This document shows, in pieces, positions 1 to 11,019 of a stretch of DNA of 64,000 bases (position 1 is the stretch's first letter; each line of letters begins with the position of its first letter). The notes below the pieces were generated by a model, which was given only the letters and a program-made list of their open reading frames with translations, ran no database searches and was not told the DNA's origin. The stretch comes from Viscum album (Eukaryota > Streptophyta > Magnoliopsida > Santalales > Viscaceae). The stretch spans positions 273,890,250 through 273,954,249 of the forward strand of contig OY728153.1 in assembly GCA_963277665.1 (NCBI GenBank), in the 5' to 3' direction. The translations under genes were made by a program, and so were the position numbers.

Positions 1-36
1 GAGTATTTTTTTTGTATGATCCGGTTTATAGAATGA

Positions 37-189
37 ATGCCAAACTTTGGTTTTTGGGGAGTATGGGCCCTCATTGACCGGAATTTGGTGGATCATTGAC
101 TATTTATCTGGTTATAACATGTATAAGATGCCAAACTTTGATTCGTGGGGAGTATAGGCCTTCACGGATTGGAATTTGGCACTTAGGTG
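37..189 (+). repeat. 91-bp direct repeat in the G1 leader
   Basis: A block beginning ATGCCAAACTTTG at 37 recurs at 128, and both continue with GGGGAGTAT and GGAATTTGG at matching offsets, giving about 1.7 copies of a 91-bp unit. Its length is close to the 93-101 bp period of the dyad pairs just downstream, so it may be an outlying part of the same repeat structure. Confidence 0.7.
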
Positions 190-254
190 TTGTTTTTCTG
201 TATTTTTTGGGTTCCAGAGTAGTATCTGAGGCTTACTATCCGGAAAACCCAAGA

Positions 255-1035
255 TACACGCCGTGTAGTTCTATGGATACACGCCGTGTGTTCTTCTGTT
301 CGGGAAGAAAAGAAAACTTTTTGAGTACACACCGTGTACCCTAAGTACACGCCGTGTAGTCTCTTCTCATGTCATGGACCATGTGGGCGGGGATACGGGG
401 TAGGGTAAAGGCTTGGAAAAAACACTCCGTATACCATATGTACACGCCGTGTAGTGAATGACCCGGAGTCTGGACGTGTAGATAACAAACACGGGTCAAT
501 GAAATCTTTTATTGTACACACCATGTCAATGATGAACATGACGTGTAGTGTAACCTGGGGACCCGACCGTGTAGCTAAAAAACACAGGTTGATTTTACCT
601 CTTCTTGAACACGCCGTGTACCTGAGGGACACGCCGTGTAGTCCTTACCGGTGGGAGACCATGTGGACTTAGCCGTGTGGCTGGGGAAATGGGGTAGTGT
701 ACACACCATGTGTGGGTGTAACACGCCGTGTGCGGGTGTAACACGCCGTGTAGTCTTAGCCGAGTAGTCGGCCATGTCACGAACGACATAGGTAGTTGGA
801 AATTAAACCATACATGCCATATAGATTTTATACATGCCGTGTAGTCTTGTTCAAGTAAGCCATGTGGCTTAGCCGTGTAGAAGGAATCAGGAAGGGAAGA
901 AGGATTCAAGTACACGTCATGTAGTTATAAGGCATGCTGTGTGTTTGGGGTGTTACACGGTCAGTTTAAGCTGGGGTACACACCCATGTGAATGGCTTGC
1001 AAGAACACGACGTGTAGTTTTATACATGTCATGTA
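255..1035. repeat. Phased array of paired 13-bp palindromes in the G1 leader
   Basis: The consensus dyad is TACACGCCGTGTA, a perfect palindrome around a central base. Centres I located: 261/284, 332/352, 427/447, 521/541, 614/634, 706/726/746, 817/837, 917/937 and 1010/1029. Within a pair the spacing is 20 bp in most cases (range 19-23), about two helical turns. Pair midpoints repeat about every 93-101 bp over most of the array. Extra half-like sites (CCATGTGG, GCCGTGTGG) lie between pairs. The array sits in the untranslated leader just before gag. No function can be read from the sequence. Confidence 0.88.
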
Positions 1036-1133
1036 GTCATGTTTTGTAAAATTTGAAAACTTTCCTTCTCCATCTCCTTGTTTACGGTCTTTGATAATCT
1101 TGATCTAAGGTGTGTGTTTGACCTTGTAGAGTC

Positions 1134-2277
1134 ATGCCGCCGAGACGAACACGTGTTATTCTCCAGGAGAGCGACAACGAGTATACTTCAGATATGGTAG
1201 GCCATGAGCTACCATTGGATCCTCTAGTAGAGCCAGATGTGGCGCCAACCATTATACCGAACACAGGCGTGAATGCGCAGTTCCGTGCAGGCTTCATGAG
1301 GTTCATGCAGACCTTTCAGGGAGCACCGTTGACTACCACATCTATGGATGAGCTGACTCGTATATTCCAGCAGCAGCATCCGCCGACATTTTCAGAGGAT
1401 GGTGGACCACAGGCTATGGAGTCTTGGATGGGGTCTATACAGTCTATTTTCGAGCATCTTGAGACGCCTCCAGGGCAGAGGGTCAAGCTCGCGACGTATA
1501 TACTGCGTGATTCCGCCAAGAGGCGGTGGGATGTTACCACCCAGACAGAGCATCACAGAGGTATGGCATGAGAAGATTTTCAGACAGATTACTATGACTT
1601 CTTCTTCCCAGAGACGCTGAGGGAAGATAGAGCTTTAGAGTTCATGAATATGCAGTAGGGTGCTATGTCGGTGATGGATTATTCTGCTCGTTTCACCAAG
1701 CTTCAGCGTTTTGCACCTGTTCTGGTGGGTGATGAGATGATGAGGGCTAGGTGCTTTGAGTATGGTCTTCAATATGAAATCCGCGCACTGGTTAATGTTT
1801 TCATGTTGCCTACTATACATGCTATTATGAACCAGGCACTGATTACTAAGCAGAATATGCGGGAAGCTAGTGGTGTGGGCCAGGGAGGTTCAGCACCAGT
1901 TTCTGGTACTATTTCTATTGGCAAGAGGAAGAGACAGATGGACTTCTCTCACGGTGGCAGTACCAACTAGAAGAATTTTTCAAGTGGCCAGGTCATGTGC
2001 TACCAGTGTGGTAAGGAGGGGCACAAGAGACCGCAGTGTCCACGAGACTCAGTGGAATGCCGAGCTTGCGGCAGGATGGGGCATCTGCAACGCTTTTGCA
2101 GGGCGTTTCCACCAGTGGATAGTGAGAGGGGTTCTGTACAGACTCCGCGTGCGGGAGAAGGGCCACCAGCTTCTTACCAGTCAGGAAACCAGAGTACGTC
2201 AGGGCGTGCAGGTAGGGATGGTGGTCGTGGCCGTGGTAGCCAGACACCAGGATCTCAGAGGTAGCAAGGCGGGATAG
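1134..2277 (+). pseudogene. G1 gag (capsid/nucleocapsid), frameshifted
   Basis: Gag would form the cytoplasmic particle that packages element RNA. The ATG at 1134 opens a 145-residue frame with a basic N-terminus (MPPRRTRV). The capsid continues after a frameshift at 1665 (MSVMDYSARFTKLQRF, a typical gypsy gag motif), and a nucleocapsid part follows at 1995. Two CCHC zinc knuckles are seen: CYQCGKEGHKRPQC and CRACGRMGHLQRFC, both with intact metal ligands. A Gly/Arg/Ser-rich tail follows. At least two frameshifts and several stops separate the blocks, so no full-length Gag can be made. Start choice rests on the only upstream ATG in frame with capsid-like sequence, just after the dyad-rich leader. 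Confidence 0.88.
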
Positions 2278-2364
2278 CTCAGGGTAACTAGGCTGTGTCG
2301 CAGGGCCATGACACTAGGCTGACATATACAGTGCAACAGACCCAACATGAGTAGGATCCCGGAC

Positions 2365-2783
2365 CTTCTACTATCAGAGGTACTATTCTAGTAGCTTCTG
2401 TCTTATCTTCAGTACTTTTTGATACGAGTGTTACACATAGTTTCATATCTGTACACGTTGTGAAGAGCCTTGGGATATGTGTTTCTTTTTCTTCTACTAT
2501 TATGAAGTTAGACACTCCGTTGGGGACTAGAACGGCTGGTGTATGTCAGTTCAAGGAGTGCCCCCTTGAGGTTGGTGGGTGTCACTTCCTTTGGGACCTC
2601 TATGTTTTAGAGATGATGAGCTGTGATGTCATTCTCGGGATGTACTGGTTGGTTCCCTTTCGAGAATTTGTAGACTACTATCGTCGTAGGGTGTGTTTCA
2701 CATCACCAGAGGGCGGAGAGTTTCTATACAAGGGCGAGTGGGATGTTCAGGTGAGTCGAGTTGGACCAGAGCATCGTGGGTGA
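2365..2783 (+). pseudogene. G1 aspartic protease
   Basis: Retroviral-type protease that would cut the Gag-Pol polyprotein. The segment 'TILVASVLSSVLFDTSVTHSF' style block (about 2370-2445) matches the gypsy protease active-site region, where the family has FDSG/FDTGASHSF. Here the triad reads D-T-S rather than D-S/T-G, so the catalytic glycine is lost. A second conserved block, DVILGMYWL (family D.ILGMDWL), follows near 2630-2655. The frame from 2460 to 2783 is open, but stops lie upstream. Confidence 0.82.
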
Positions 2784-2849
2784 GGTGGAGTCACAACCCA
2801 TATTGCGAGTTTATATCTTTATGATCAGGGGACTTCTTAGAAGGATTTC

Positions 2850-3790
2850 CCTCCAGTGGTTGATCGTTTCAAGGATGTATTCCCTGACGACTTTTTGGGT
2901 CTACCTCCGAAGCGAGAGGTGGATTTCTCTATTGAGATTGTGCCAAGAGCAGCACCTGTGTCTATTCCTCCTTATAGGATGGCTACACCTGAGTTACAGG
3001 AGCTCAAGAGACAGTTAGAGGAGTTATAGTCAAAGGGTTTTATCCGACCCAGTATTTCTCCTTGGGGTTTGCCGGTCCTTTTTGCGAAGAAGGTGAATGA
3101 TACCCTCAGACTCTGTGTGGATTATCGGAAGTTGAACCAGTTGAAGATCAAGAACCAATATCCCTTGCCGAGGATTAATGATCTTTTTGATCAACTTCGT
3201 GGAGCACGAGTGTTCTCGAAGATTGACTTGAGATCGGGATATCATCAGTTACGCGTTAGGCCATCAGATATACCTCTCACAGCCTTCAGAAGTAGGTATG
3301 GTCTATATGAGTAATTAGTGATGCCGTTCGGACTTATGAACGCACCAGTAGTTTTCATGGATCTGATGAATCGTGTGTTCCATCCTTATTTGTATTCTTT
3401 TGTGGTAGTATTCATGGATGACATCTTGGTGTACTCTCACACTCGACACGACCATGCCACCCATCTTGAGATCGTATTGAGTACACTGAGAGAGAATAGT
3501 CTATATGCTAAGATCTCAAAGTGAAACATTTGGATGGACCAGATACACTTCCTGGGTCATATCATCTCAGAGGCAGGAGTTGCAGTAGAACCATAGAAGG
3601 TGAGAGCAGTAGTTTCCTGGGAGTAGCCTAAGAATGTGTTTGAGATATGGAGTTTCTTAGGGATGACTGGTTACTACAGGAACTTCATCTAGGACTTCTC
3701 CTACTTAGCAGCGCCATTGATAGGTTTGACTAAGAAGGGTGTGAAGTTCGTTTGATCAGAAGCTTGTGAGACAGCCTTTCAGGAGATGAA
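2850..3790 (+). pseudogene. G1 reverse transcriptase
   Basis: Copies element RNA into cDNA. Conserved gypsy RT blocks appear in order: [86 protein letters not shown] and the catalytic [11 protein letters not shown] (about 3407-3440), in which both Asp residues remain. Later FLGHIISEAG and SFLGMTGYYRNFI correspond to the thumb/connection. In-frame stops replace residues that are Gln in relatives (for example before SKGF, after YE, before KVRAVV and before DFSYLA). The copy is inactive. Confidence 0.92.
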
Positions 3791-3834
3791 AGTAAAGTTG
3801 ACATCAGTACCAATCCTGATACTTCTGGAGTAGG

Positions 3835-4233
3835 TAAAGAGCTATACGGTTTACTGTGATGCATTAGGTATTGGTCTGGGAGCTGTGTTGATGCAGGGTG
3901 ATCGAGTTGTTGCATACGGTTCTCGGCAGTTGAGGCCACATGAGAGGAATTACCCGACAACATGACCTCGAGTTGGATGTAGCTGTTCATGCGTTGCCCT
4001 GTTGGAGACATTATCTCTTGGGAGAGAATTTTGGGGTTTTAACTGACCAAAAAAGTATCAAGTATATCTTTACTCAGCGTGACTTGAATCTGAGGCAGCG
4101 ATGGTGGGTCGAATACCTTCCGTACTTTGATTTTGAGCTTGCCTGTACACCTGGTAAGGGTAATGCAGTTGCTGATGCACTGAGCCGGAAGAATCATACA
4201 TTGGTGGTTCATGAGGCCAGTGGTGAATGGTAG
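3835..4233 (+). pseudogene. G1 RNase H
   Basis: Degrades the RNA strand of the RNA-DNA hybrid. [15 protein letters not shown] holds the first catalytic Asp (family Y.DAS..GLG.VLMQ). [13 protein letters not shown] follows, then a frameshift near 3950, then HYLLGENFGVLTDQKSIKYIFTQ and GNAVADALSR, the last carrying the final catalytic Asp (VADALSR). It directly follows RT, as in all gypsy elements. Frame loss near 3950 prevents a continuous product. Confidence 0.87.
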
Positions 4234-4236
4234 CTT

Positions 4237-5738
4237 ATGGATTTGTTCTCTAAGATGAATTTAGAGGTGCACGACAGTCAGGGGCAAACCTATCTTTCAT
4301 CTTTAGCTGTGACTTCTACCCTCCTGGATAGAGTGAGGATGAGACATCTATCTGATTCAGAATGCCTCGTTATACGGGAGTCGGTGGCAAGTGAGGACCC
4401 TCCTCCTAGATGGATGATAGGCGATGACGAGGTACTGCGTTTCCATGGACGAGTATGGGTTCTAGGGGATATACGCGAGGAGCTGATGCATGAGTTTCAT
4501 GCTTCAGCTTGGGCAGTTCATCCTGGAGTTACCAAGATGTACCATGACTTGAGATGTTAGTATTGGTGGCCGAGTATGAAGAGAGAGATAGTTTCTTTTG
4601 TTACGAGATGTTCCACCTGTCAGCAGGTGAAGGTGGAGCATCAGAGGCCATCTGGACTGTTACAATAGTTACCCATCCCGGAGTGGAAATGGGATGATGT
4701 CGCGATGGACTTCGTGATTGGGTTGTCGAGGTCACCTCGAGGTAATGATTCTGTGTGGGTTGTGGATAGACTCACAAAGGTAGCTCACTTTTTTCGGATC
4801 AAGTAGACCTTCGAAGTTGATGATCTTGGAAAGTTTTATATCCGAGAGATCATACGTCTTCATGGGGTCATTGTTCTATCGTTTCAGATAGGGACGCCCA
4901 TTTTATGTCTCATTTCTGGAAGAGTTTTTAGAGGGAACTGGGTACAGAGGTGCTTCGGAGCACAACTTACCACCCTCAGACTGATGGCCAGTCAGAGTGT
5001 ACGATATAGGTGCTTGAGGACATGCTGCGTGCATGCATCCTAGAATTTGGGGGCTCTTGGAAGAAACATATACCCCTAGTCGAGTTTTCCTATAATAATA
5101 GTTTTTAGGTAACTATTGAGATGACACCTTATGAGCCTTTATATGGGAGGCCATGCCGATCACCTTTGTGCTGGATGGAGGCAGGTGGGGAAACTTTACT
5201 GGGACCACGTCTCGTGCTGGAGACTTCTGAGCAGGTCTAGTTGATTCAGAAGCGGATGGCTACTGCACAGTCTCGTCAGAAATCTTATGCTGATCGCCGC
5301 ATACGACCCTTAGAGTTCATGGTCAGGGATCAGGTTTTCTTGCGAGTTTCACCGAGGTTGGGACACAAGCGGATTAGGAGATAGGGTAAAATTTCACAGA
5401 GGTATGTGGGGACGTTTGAGATTCTGGAGAGATTCGGGCCAGTTTCTTATCGGTTGTAGTTGCCGCAGAGGTACCGAGCCATGCACAACATCTTCCATGT
5501 ATCTCAGTTGCGTCACTATCATTCAGACCCGTCTCACGTCTTTCAGCCAGAGGAGTTTGATCTTCAGATAGATGCGTCCTTTGAGGAGCATCCGATTTGT
5601 ATCGTTGATAGGATCATGAAGGTTCTCCGAGGCTGGTTAGTTCCTCTCGTACGGGTGCTATGGAAGCATGGCCGAGTGCAAGACGAAACCTGGGAGCAGG
5701 AGACTGACATACATTCTCAGTGTATAGAGTTATTCTGA
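4237..5738 (+). pseudogene. G1 integrase with chromodomain-like C-terminus
   Basis: Inserts cDNA into the genome. The zinc-binding region shows HEFHASAWAVHPG and later [10 protein letters not shown] (HHCC module). The core starts with [14 protein letters not shown], and [10 protein letters not shown] carries the first catalytic Asp. The middle (about 4860-5440) is scrambled by frameshifts, though 'DGQSE'-like DNA is recognisable. The last frame (5460-5738) has MHNIFHVSQLRHYHSDP, then VPLVRVLWKHGRVQDETWEQE, which matches the Tekay-type chromodomain tail that guides integration to heterochromatin in relatives. Dead copy. Confidence 0.88.
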
Positions 5739-5786
5739 GCTTTATCTTCGCCACCCTTGGAAGGGAAATTCAAGGGCGAATTTCTT

Positions 5787-5800
5787 TAAGGGGGGAAGTT
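5787..5800 (+). promoter_or_regulatory. G1 polypurine tract (plus-strand primer)
   Basis: TTAAGGGGGGAAG lies immediately before the TGTAAGAAC that opens the 3' LTR. The preceding GGGCGAATTTCTTTAAGG context is nearly identical to that of element E, supporting their relationship. Confidence 0.9.
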
Positions 5801-5906
5801 TGTAAGAACTCGGTTCTAATTATTGAGGTACGAGTTTATTCTTTTCTTTTTCCTTAAGTGTTTTGAGAAAATAAGGAAAATGGGAGAAAATCCTAAATTT
5901 TGTGAA

Positions 5907-6225
5907 TACATGCTGTGTACTTTTCCACACGCCATGTACTTTGGCTGTGTGGAAGGAGTACACAGGGTGTGTAGGCCAGCCGACGATGATGGGTGTAAAA
6001 ACCGACTACTCGCCGTGTAGTGTGTATTTACACGCCGTGTAGTCAGTTGGAAGGCAAATAGTAAGGCGGTAGCTAGCTGAGCGATAGTACACGCCGTGTG
6101 ATCATGAATACACGCCGTGTACTCATGTCGACTGATGAACAGTTCCATGCTGGCGAGAAGCCGCCGAAGTAACAGTTAAAAAAATGAAAACTAAACACCG
6201 TGTACCCAATAGTACAAGCCATGTA
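5907..6225. repeat. Paired palindrome array in U3 of the G1 LTR
   Basis: Dyad centres at about 5913/5932, 5966, 6013/6035, 6094/6115 and 6198/6219. The motif is the same as in the leader (TACACGCCGTGTA and variants), again mostly in pairs about 19-22 bp apart. It lies 100-430 bp into the LTR, upstream of the TATA-like box, so it is in the U3 promoter region. Confidence 0.85.
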
Positions 6226-6862
6226 GTCTATTTTTTCACTTAAAATGGGTAGTAGCCTCCCCTGTTCACAGGTAAGGCTTAGAACCGGAGGAGGAGTCAG
6301 GAGAGAGGGCTGAACCTTCGAGGATCTCCAGATCGCACGTCGGGAATCCGTTTCCGCCTCTGTCGATCTCGTTGGAACCGTACGGGTAAGACTCTCCTTA
6401 TCCTTAAGCCGTTATTACCAATTATTTCCCGAGGTAAAGTTATTTACATTTGAACAAGTTTTTCTTTCACCTCATATCTTCATCGTTCTTGGACAATTCG
6501 AGGAGCGTAGTTCACGTATACCGATCAGGGCTGACCGAGGTAGGTGTTCTAGTGTTTATTTCCAACAGCTGTGGTAAATTTGTGTACCATTGTGATACGC
6601 AACCATGAATGGGGTGTCTTATGGTTGAGGCCTTGCATAATTAAATACCTAGAATTACATGGGTAGTTTAATGAACATGTATAACTGTTGTTTGGGATCG
6701 CTTCTTGGATCCAGGACCACCCTTGGGGTGCGTTCCTCTGTTTATCCATTTTCCAGGTTACCAGAGGGTATACCGTGATTTTAGCATGTTTTAAATTACA
6801 TTGAGAGGAATTGTATATAAATTTCTTGTTTATATGCTGGGAATGGACCAATTACTTGTTTA

Positions 6863-7065
6863 GCCTGAGGGCAGTGTTGTGATTAGCCTGTGGGCAGTGC
6901 TCTGTTCAGCCTGAGAGAAACTTCTTTCATGCCTATGGGCAGTAGATTCTGTGCCTGTGGATGACACCTCGCGAGCCTGAGGGCATTACTTGATATTCCT
7001 GTGGGCATATTCTTGTGGGTTTAGATTCTCTTTACCTGAGGGTAAGGGTTTACGTGCCTGAGGAC
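6863..7065 (+). repeat. 22-bp periodic GCCTG(A/T)GGGCA array in the G1 LTR
   Basis: The core GCCTGAGGGCA or a close variant starts at 6863, 6886, 6909, 6931, 6953, 6975 and 6997, with further degenerate units to 7055. The spacing is 22-23 bp for the first seven. The spacers between cores differ, so the core is conserved rather than the whole unit. The core is itself a near-palindrome (GCC...GGC). It lies just downstream of the TATA-like sequence. Confidence 0.75.
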
Positions 7066-7904
7066 ACTGAATATTTACTTAGAAATACACTGTGGTGTTT
7101 TCCTACCATTGAATGATTAAATGAATATTAAAATGGAAATATAACTGGTTAAGTTAGTTACTTTTGAGTACTACTTAGTTTATTGCATTTACTACTTCAC
7201 ACTACTGTTTCACTTTTACACTGACAGTTGGGCACAGATCTTTGGTGGGTGCCTACTGGGATTCATTTCTCACACCCTATTTGGGTCATGTCTTTGGTCC
7301 AAACAGATTATATTTCTGCAGGTATAGATAAGGTAAAGGGTCCCTATACAGGTACCTGAGTGTTGCTGAGGTGTAAGGGATCATGGGACCGAGCTCAGGC
7401 TCACGATGCTGCCGGCTGTTTTGTTTTGTTCTGTTGTACCTATACTTGAGATGTATTGTATTGTACTGTATTGTTGTGTAACATGTTCTGGCTGTTTTCT
7501 TAGAACTAGAGACATGTTGCATCATTATCTATATAACTGTTGGTTATATTTTACTGCAATTGTTCATTTCAGTTATTTATTGCTTATGACTTCCGCTCGT
7601 TGTATGCTATTTATCATTTCCGCTATGCTACACTTTGACAAATGAGGGCATAGTTTTTCCACTATCAGACCTGAGACCTTTCTGCTAGTCGGCAGCCTCT
7701 GGCGTTTGGGGAAATGCGCTTGAGGTCATGTGACCAACCGGGTTCGGGGCACCTGTGGAGTAGTACCCGAATCCGGGATGTTACACCAAAAACATTCCAA
7801 AATTCTTATAAAGTCTCCAAAACTTCACCCAAACACTTTATATACTTAAAAAGCATAAAATAAGGGTTACTTACTTGAAACTGGGGGTGATACATACTTC
7901 CTGT

Positions 7905-8510
7905 AAACATGATTTTTCCATGCATGTAAAATCATATTTTAATCCAAGTGAATCAAACTTTTCATATCATAAAAAATAATTCCTCCTATCCCACTTCTTC
8001 TAAATCCCTTCATCAATTTATTTAACCAAAACATCCCCTTCCCTTATTCCATTGAATCTATGTACTCTTCTTCCATTATATATAATGTAATTATCTTCTA
8101 TAGTTGCAACATCTAACTAACTGTTGTTACTCCATAGGTAAATAAAAAACTTTTTATTCTCTTATGAGTGTCTAAGTCTCTAGGAAAGTTGAAATAAACA
8201 AAGAATTGTAAAAAATATTCCTTCCCAAAATAGAAATCCATATCTTATGATCCTTTTAATTACTAGAGGATCCACTTTACATCTTCCTAATTTTCCTTTA
8301 TAGGGCTTTACATAAACCAGCTTACAACTCCCACTAAAAAATAAATATTCATCCAAGTACAAATAATAGTGTAAATTAAACTTCTAATAGCTGAAGCATA
8401 TAAAAAATTCTCCATATACCGATGTTCTTCTTCTATTAAATATGCTTGTGATTTTGATAGTTTAAAGTGTTTGGAAATAGGAGTCAAAAATTTATTACAT
8501 TTGATCATCC
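7905..8510 (-). pseudogene. Copia A RNase H and RT C-terminal region
   Basis: On the minus strand YASAIRSLIYTIICTWMNI (8308-8508 frame) matches the copia block YASAVGSLMYAM.CTRPDI, followed by VGVVSWFM. Further down come VIKRIIRY (family VKRILRYLKG), LDTHKRIKSFLFTYG (family STSGYVFTL), MEEEYIDSMEE (family EAEYIA..EA) and MILHAWKNH (family FHARTKHID). All are in the expected order for copia RNase H. Catalytic residues are largely eroded. Confidence 0.85.
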
Positions 8511-9100
8511 TAAACCTTCTAATTATTTTTTAGATATACTCTTTCTGATATAGAACCAAAGTTTAATTATCCTCAATATCTTCTTGGATTACCTAAGATA
8601 TTTTATCTAGAAACTTCCAAACAACTTACATTTCAATTTTCAAAGATTTTGATCGTCCAGTCTAGCTAGAAACATGTACTCAACATATAATAACAATATA
8701 ATGAATGTTACATCATCCCATTACTTCCAAAAATAGTATTGATCAAAATTATATCTCTTTAATCCTTCCTTCAACATAAAACCATTGAACTTCCAAATCC
8801 ACTTGCATAGTGCTTGTTTCAATCCATACACGCTTTTATTATATCTACATACCAAATTACATTTCCCAACTTTCAGTAAACCTATTTTCAGCTTCATATA
8901 AATTTATTCCTCTAATTCACTATGAAGGATATCCATCTTAATATCCATATGTTCAAGAAATATATTTTTTGATGATACCATACTTAACACTATTCAGATG
9001 GAAGAATGTTTAACTAATGATGAGAATATTTATGAGAAATAAAATCCTTCCTTCTACTGAAAATATTTCACACAAGCTATTCTTTGTATCACTTATTTCC
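8510..9100 (-). pseudogene. Copia A reverse transcriptase
   Basis: Minus-strand reading gives VEHMDIKMDILHSELEE, corresponding to the copia block V.QLDVKTAFLHGDLEE, then SVYGLKQALCKWIWKFNGF, corresponding to SLYGLKQAPRQWYKKFD (8811-8828 encode the YGLKQA core). Next comes VEYMFLARLDDQN, the degraded remains of the catalytic YVDDMLI block. The first Asp-bearing block survives in part; the YVDD motif has become VEYM, so this RT is not functional. Confidence 0.87.
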
Positions 9101-10990
9101 ATCATATTCTTCCTTAATATTATAAAACTACTTATTTTCAAGTTCCTTTTTACCTTTTAGAAGTTAAACCATATACCAAGTTCCATTGAAATTTAATGAT
9201 GCCATATCCTCATTCATAGATGACTTCCATTGTTTTGAGTCACCAAACGAAGCTGATTACTCCAGATTCTCTGGTTCTCTTACACCCATTAGGTGTAAAA
9301 AAATCATATCAACCATAAAAATTTGAACTATATTTCTAAAATTGGTTGATATCCTCAATTGATTTTGATTAACTAAACTACCCAGCTCTGATATTTCTTA
9401 TGGTATATGAACTTCCAGTACTCTGACTCATAGACCCTATACTTCTGGTTCTCCCACTCAAACTTTAGATACCTTATAACTTTCTAGTCTTTCAAATGGA
9501 ATTAATCATATGTTTTTTTGTGTTTTCAATATTTGTATCTTAGTTCTCTAGAAGACATGAAATTCTTGTAAAATTAATCTAATCAATTTGGACTTCAAAA
9601 ATTCATTTTTCTTCAACTTATTTCTTAGACAAGTTTTGTTCCTTCTATGGAATATTTTCATTAAAGACAAAATCCCTGCTTCTGATAATTTATTTTCTTT
9701 CATCATCCCACAAACGATATCCAAAATTTTCATTTATATAACCAAAGAAAAAACATATATTGGAATTTTCATCAAGTTTATCTCCTTCATTAGAATTAAC
9801 ATGTACATATACTATAGTATTGAAGACTCTATGGTGTTTAACTTATGGTCATTTTCCATACCATGAATTCTCCAAAATTTCCCACCCAACTATCGATACC
9901 AGAATTCTATTGATGAGATATGCTATTTTTTTGAGTGCCTCTTCCCAAAAAAACTTAGGTATTCTTGAGTGCAACCTCACACTTTGATATCTCTCTATTA
10001 AATACCATTTAATTATTTTATCCACTCCATTTTTCTATAGAGTTTTGGGGATAATATTCTCATCTCTTATTCCATCCTTTTTTCAGAAGTTTTAGAAGTT
10101 TTGTCTGGTGTATCAACACCATTTTCCATACAGATTCACTTTAACTTCAAGCCAGAATCTCTTTCCACCAAAGATTTCCATTGAGTAAACACCTAAAATA
10201 CATTATATTTATGATGTAATAAATTAATCTATTCTTTTTAATTAGAATAATTAATGAAAGCAAGAAAGTAGAGAGAACCACCATAGGGATGAACAAGGGT
10301 AGGTACCCAAACATCTGAGTGTACAAGCTCTAACATTCGATTCCTAGGATTCCAACCATCTAAATTGAAGGACACTCTTTTTTTTATTTCCTAGCACACA
10401 TCTTTCACACTTTCCAATTTCCATGTGATCAAGGTTTAGTATTACCTTAACATTTAATAATTTCATATTTTTCTCACCGAGGTGACCAAACCTTCAATGA
10501 CATACATCCAGAGAATTGGAAGATTTATTTTTGGTAACTACACTCCCATATAATTTTTTGGTCAAATAGAGGGTTCCATCTTTTACCCCTTTTACAAAAA
10601 ATATGGATCCCTTGGTAACTTCCCATACCCCATTTTCAAAGTTAGTTTCATAGAATAGTTTACCCAATCATCTAAAAAAATAATATTTTTTCATAAACCA
10701 AGGATGTGTTGGAATTTTGTTATCTTCAAGAATCCCCTATTCTTTATTCAGATGTTGACTTATCCTTTTCAAAAAAATTCTAGGGATTCACCATCCACTA
10801 GGTAGAATTTCCCAAAATTAACTGATACATAATTGACCAGGAATATTTGATCACTAGTTGAATGATATAATTATCTATATTCAATAAACCAAGCTTGTAT
10901 CAGAGTCTTCACACTTAGAAAATAATTATTAGTATTTTTGTTATGTTTAAGGAATTTGAACTATCATATGTTGACAGTTTTTGAATATTC
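9100..10990 (-). pseudogene. Copia A protease-integrase region
   Basis: This lies between the zinc knuckle and RT. The clearest block is VRLHSRIPKFFWEEALKKIA (about 9880-9965 complement), matching the copia integrase motif LPKSFWAEAV..A.YL.NR, followed by YLINRI. Other parts are too eroded for residue-level statements. Short frames on either strand here are chance openings in AT-rich DNA. Confidence 0.7.
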
Positions 10991-11019
10991 TCCTTGTGAA
11001 TTTTGAAATTCTTTTTGAC

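Larger units (their letters stand above)
1..7785 (+). mobile_element. G1: Tekay/Del-like Ty3/gypsy retrotransposon, 5' truncated by window
   Basis: Order seen: long leader, gag, protease, RT, RNase H, integrase with a chromodomain-like tail, polypurine tract, 3' LTR. The 5' LTR and primer site lie upstream of the window. The RT-RNase H-integrase order defines Ty3/gypsy, and the C-terminal tail after the conserved 'NIFHVSQLRHY' block matches the Tekay/Del chromovirus group. Reading frames carry stops and frameshifts, so the copy is dead. It abuts the 3' end of copia A at 7785/7786; the 5 bp after it (ccaaa) would be the target duplication, but the left partner is out of view. Confidence 0.92.
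5801..7785 (+). repeat. G1 3' LTR (1985 bp)
   Basis: Starts TGTAAGAACT directly after the polypurine tract and ends GGGATGTTACA, giving TGTAA/TTACA termini. It contains the dyad array (5907-6225), a TATA-like TATATAAATT near 6814-6823, and a 22-bp periodic array (6863-7065). A related terminus (reverse complement) is found at 44332, showing that element F belongs to a neighbouring family. Confidence 0.92.

Noticed and set aside
372..915. Overlapping minus-strand frames in the G1 leader with repeated TRRV/YTAC peptides
   Set aside because: The peptides are simple readings of the dyad array; no start context, no domain, and the strand is opposite to the element.
255..1035. CRISPR-like array (palindromic repeats with spacers)
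   Set aside because: Repeats are 13 bp with 7-bp spacers in pairs, there are no cas genes, and the context is a plant retrotransposon leader.
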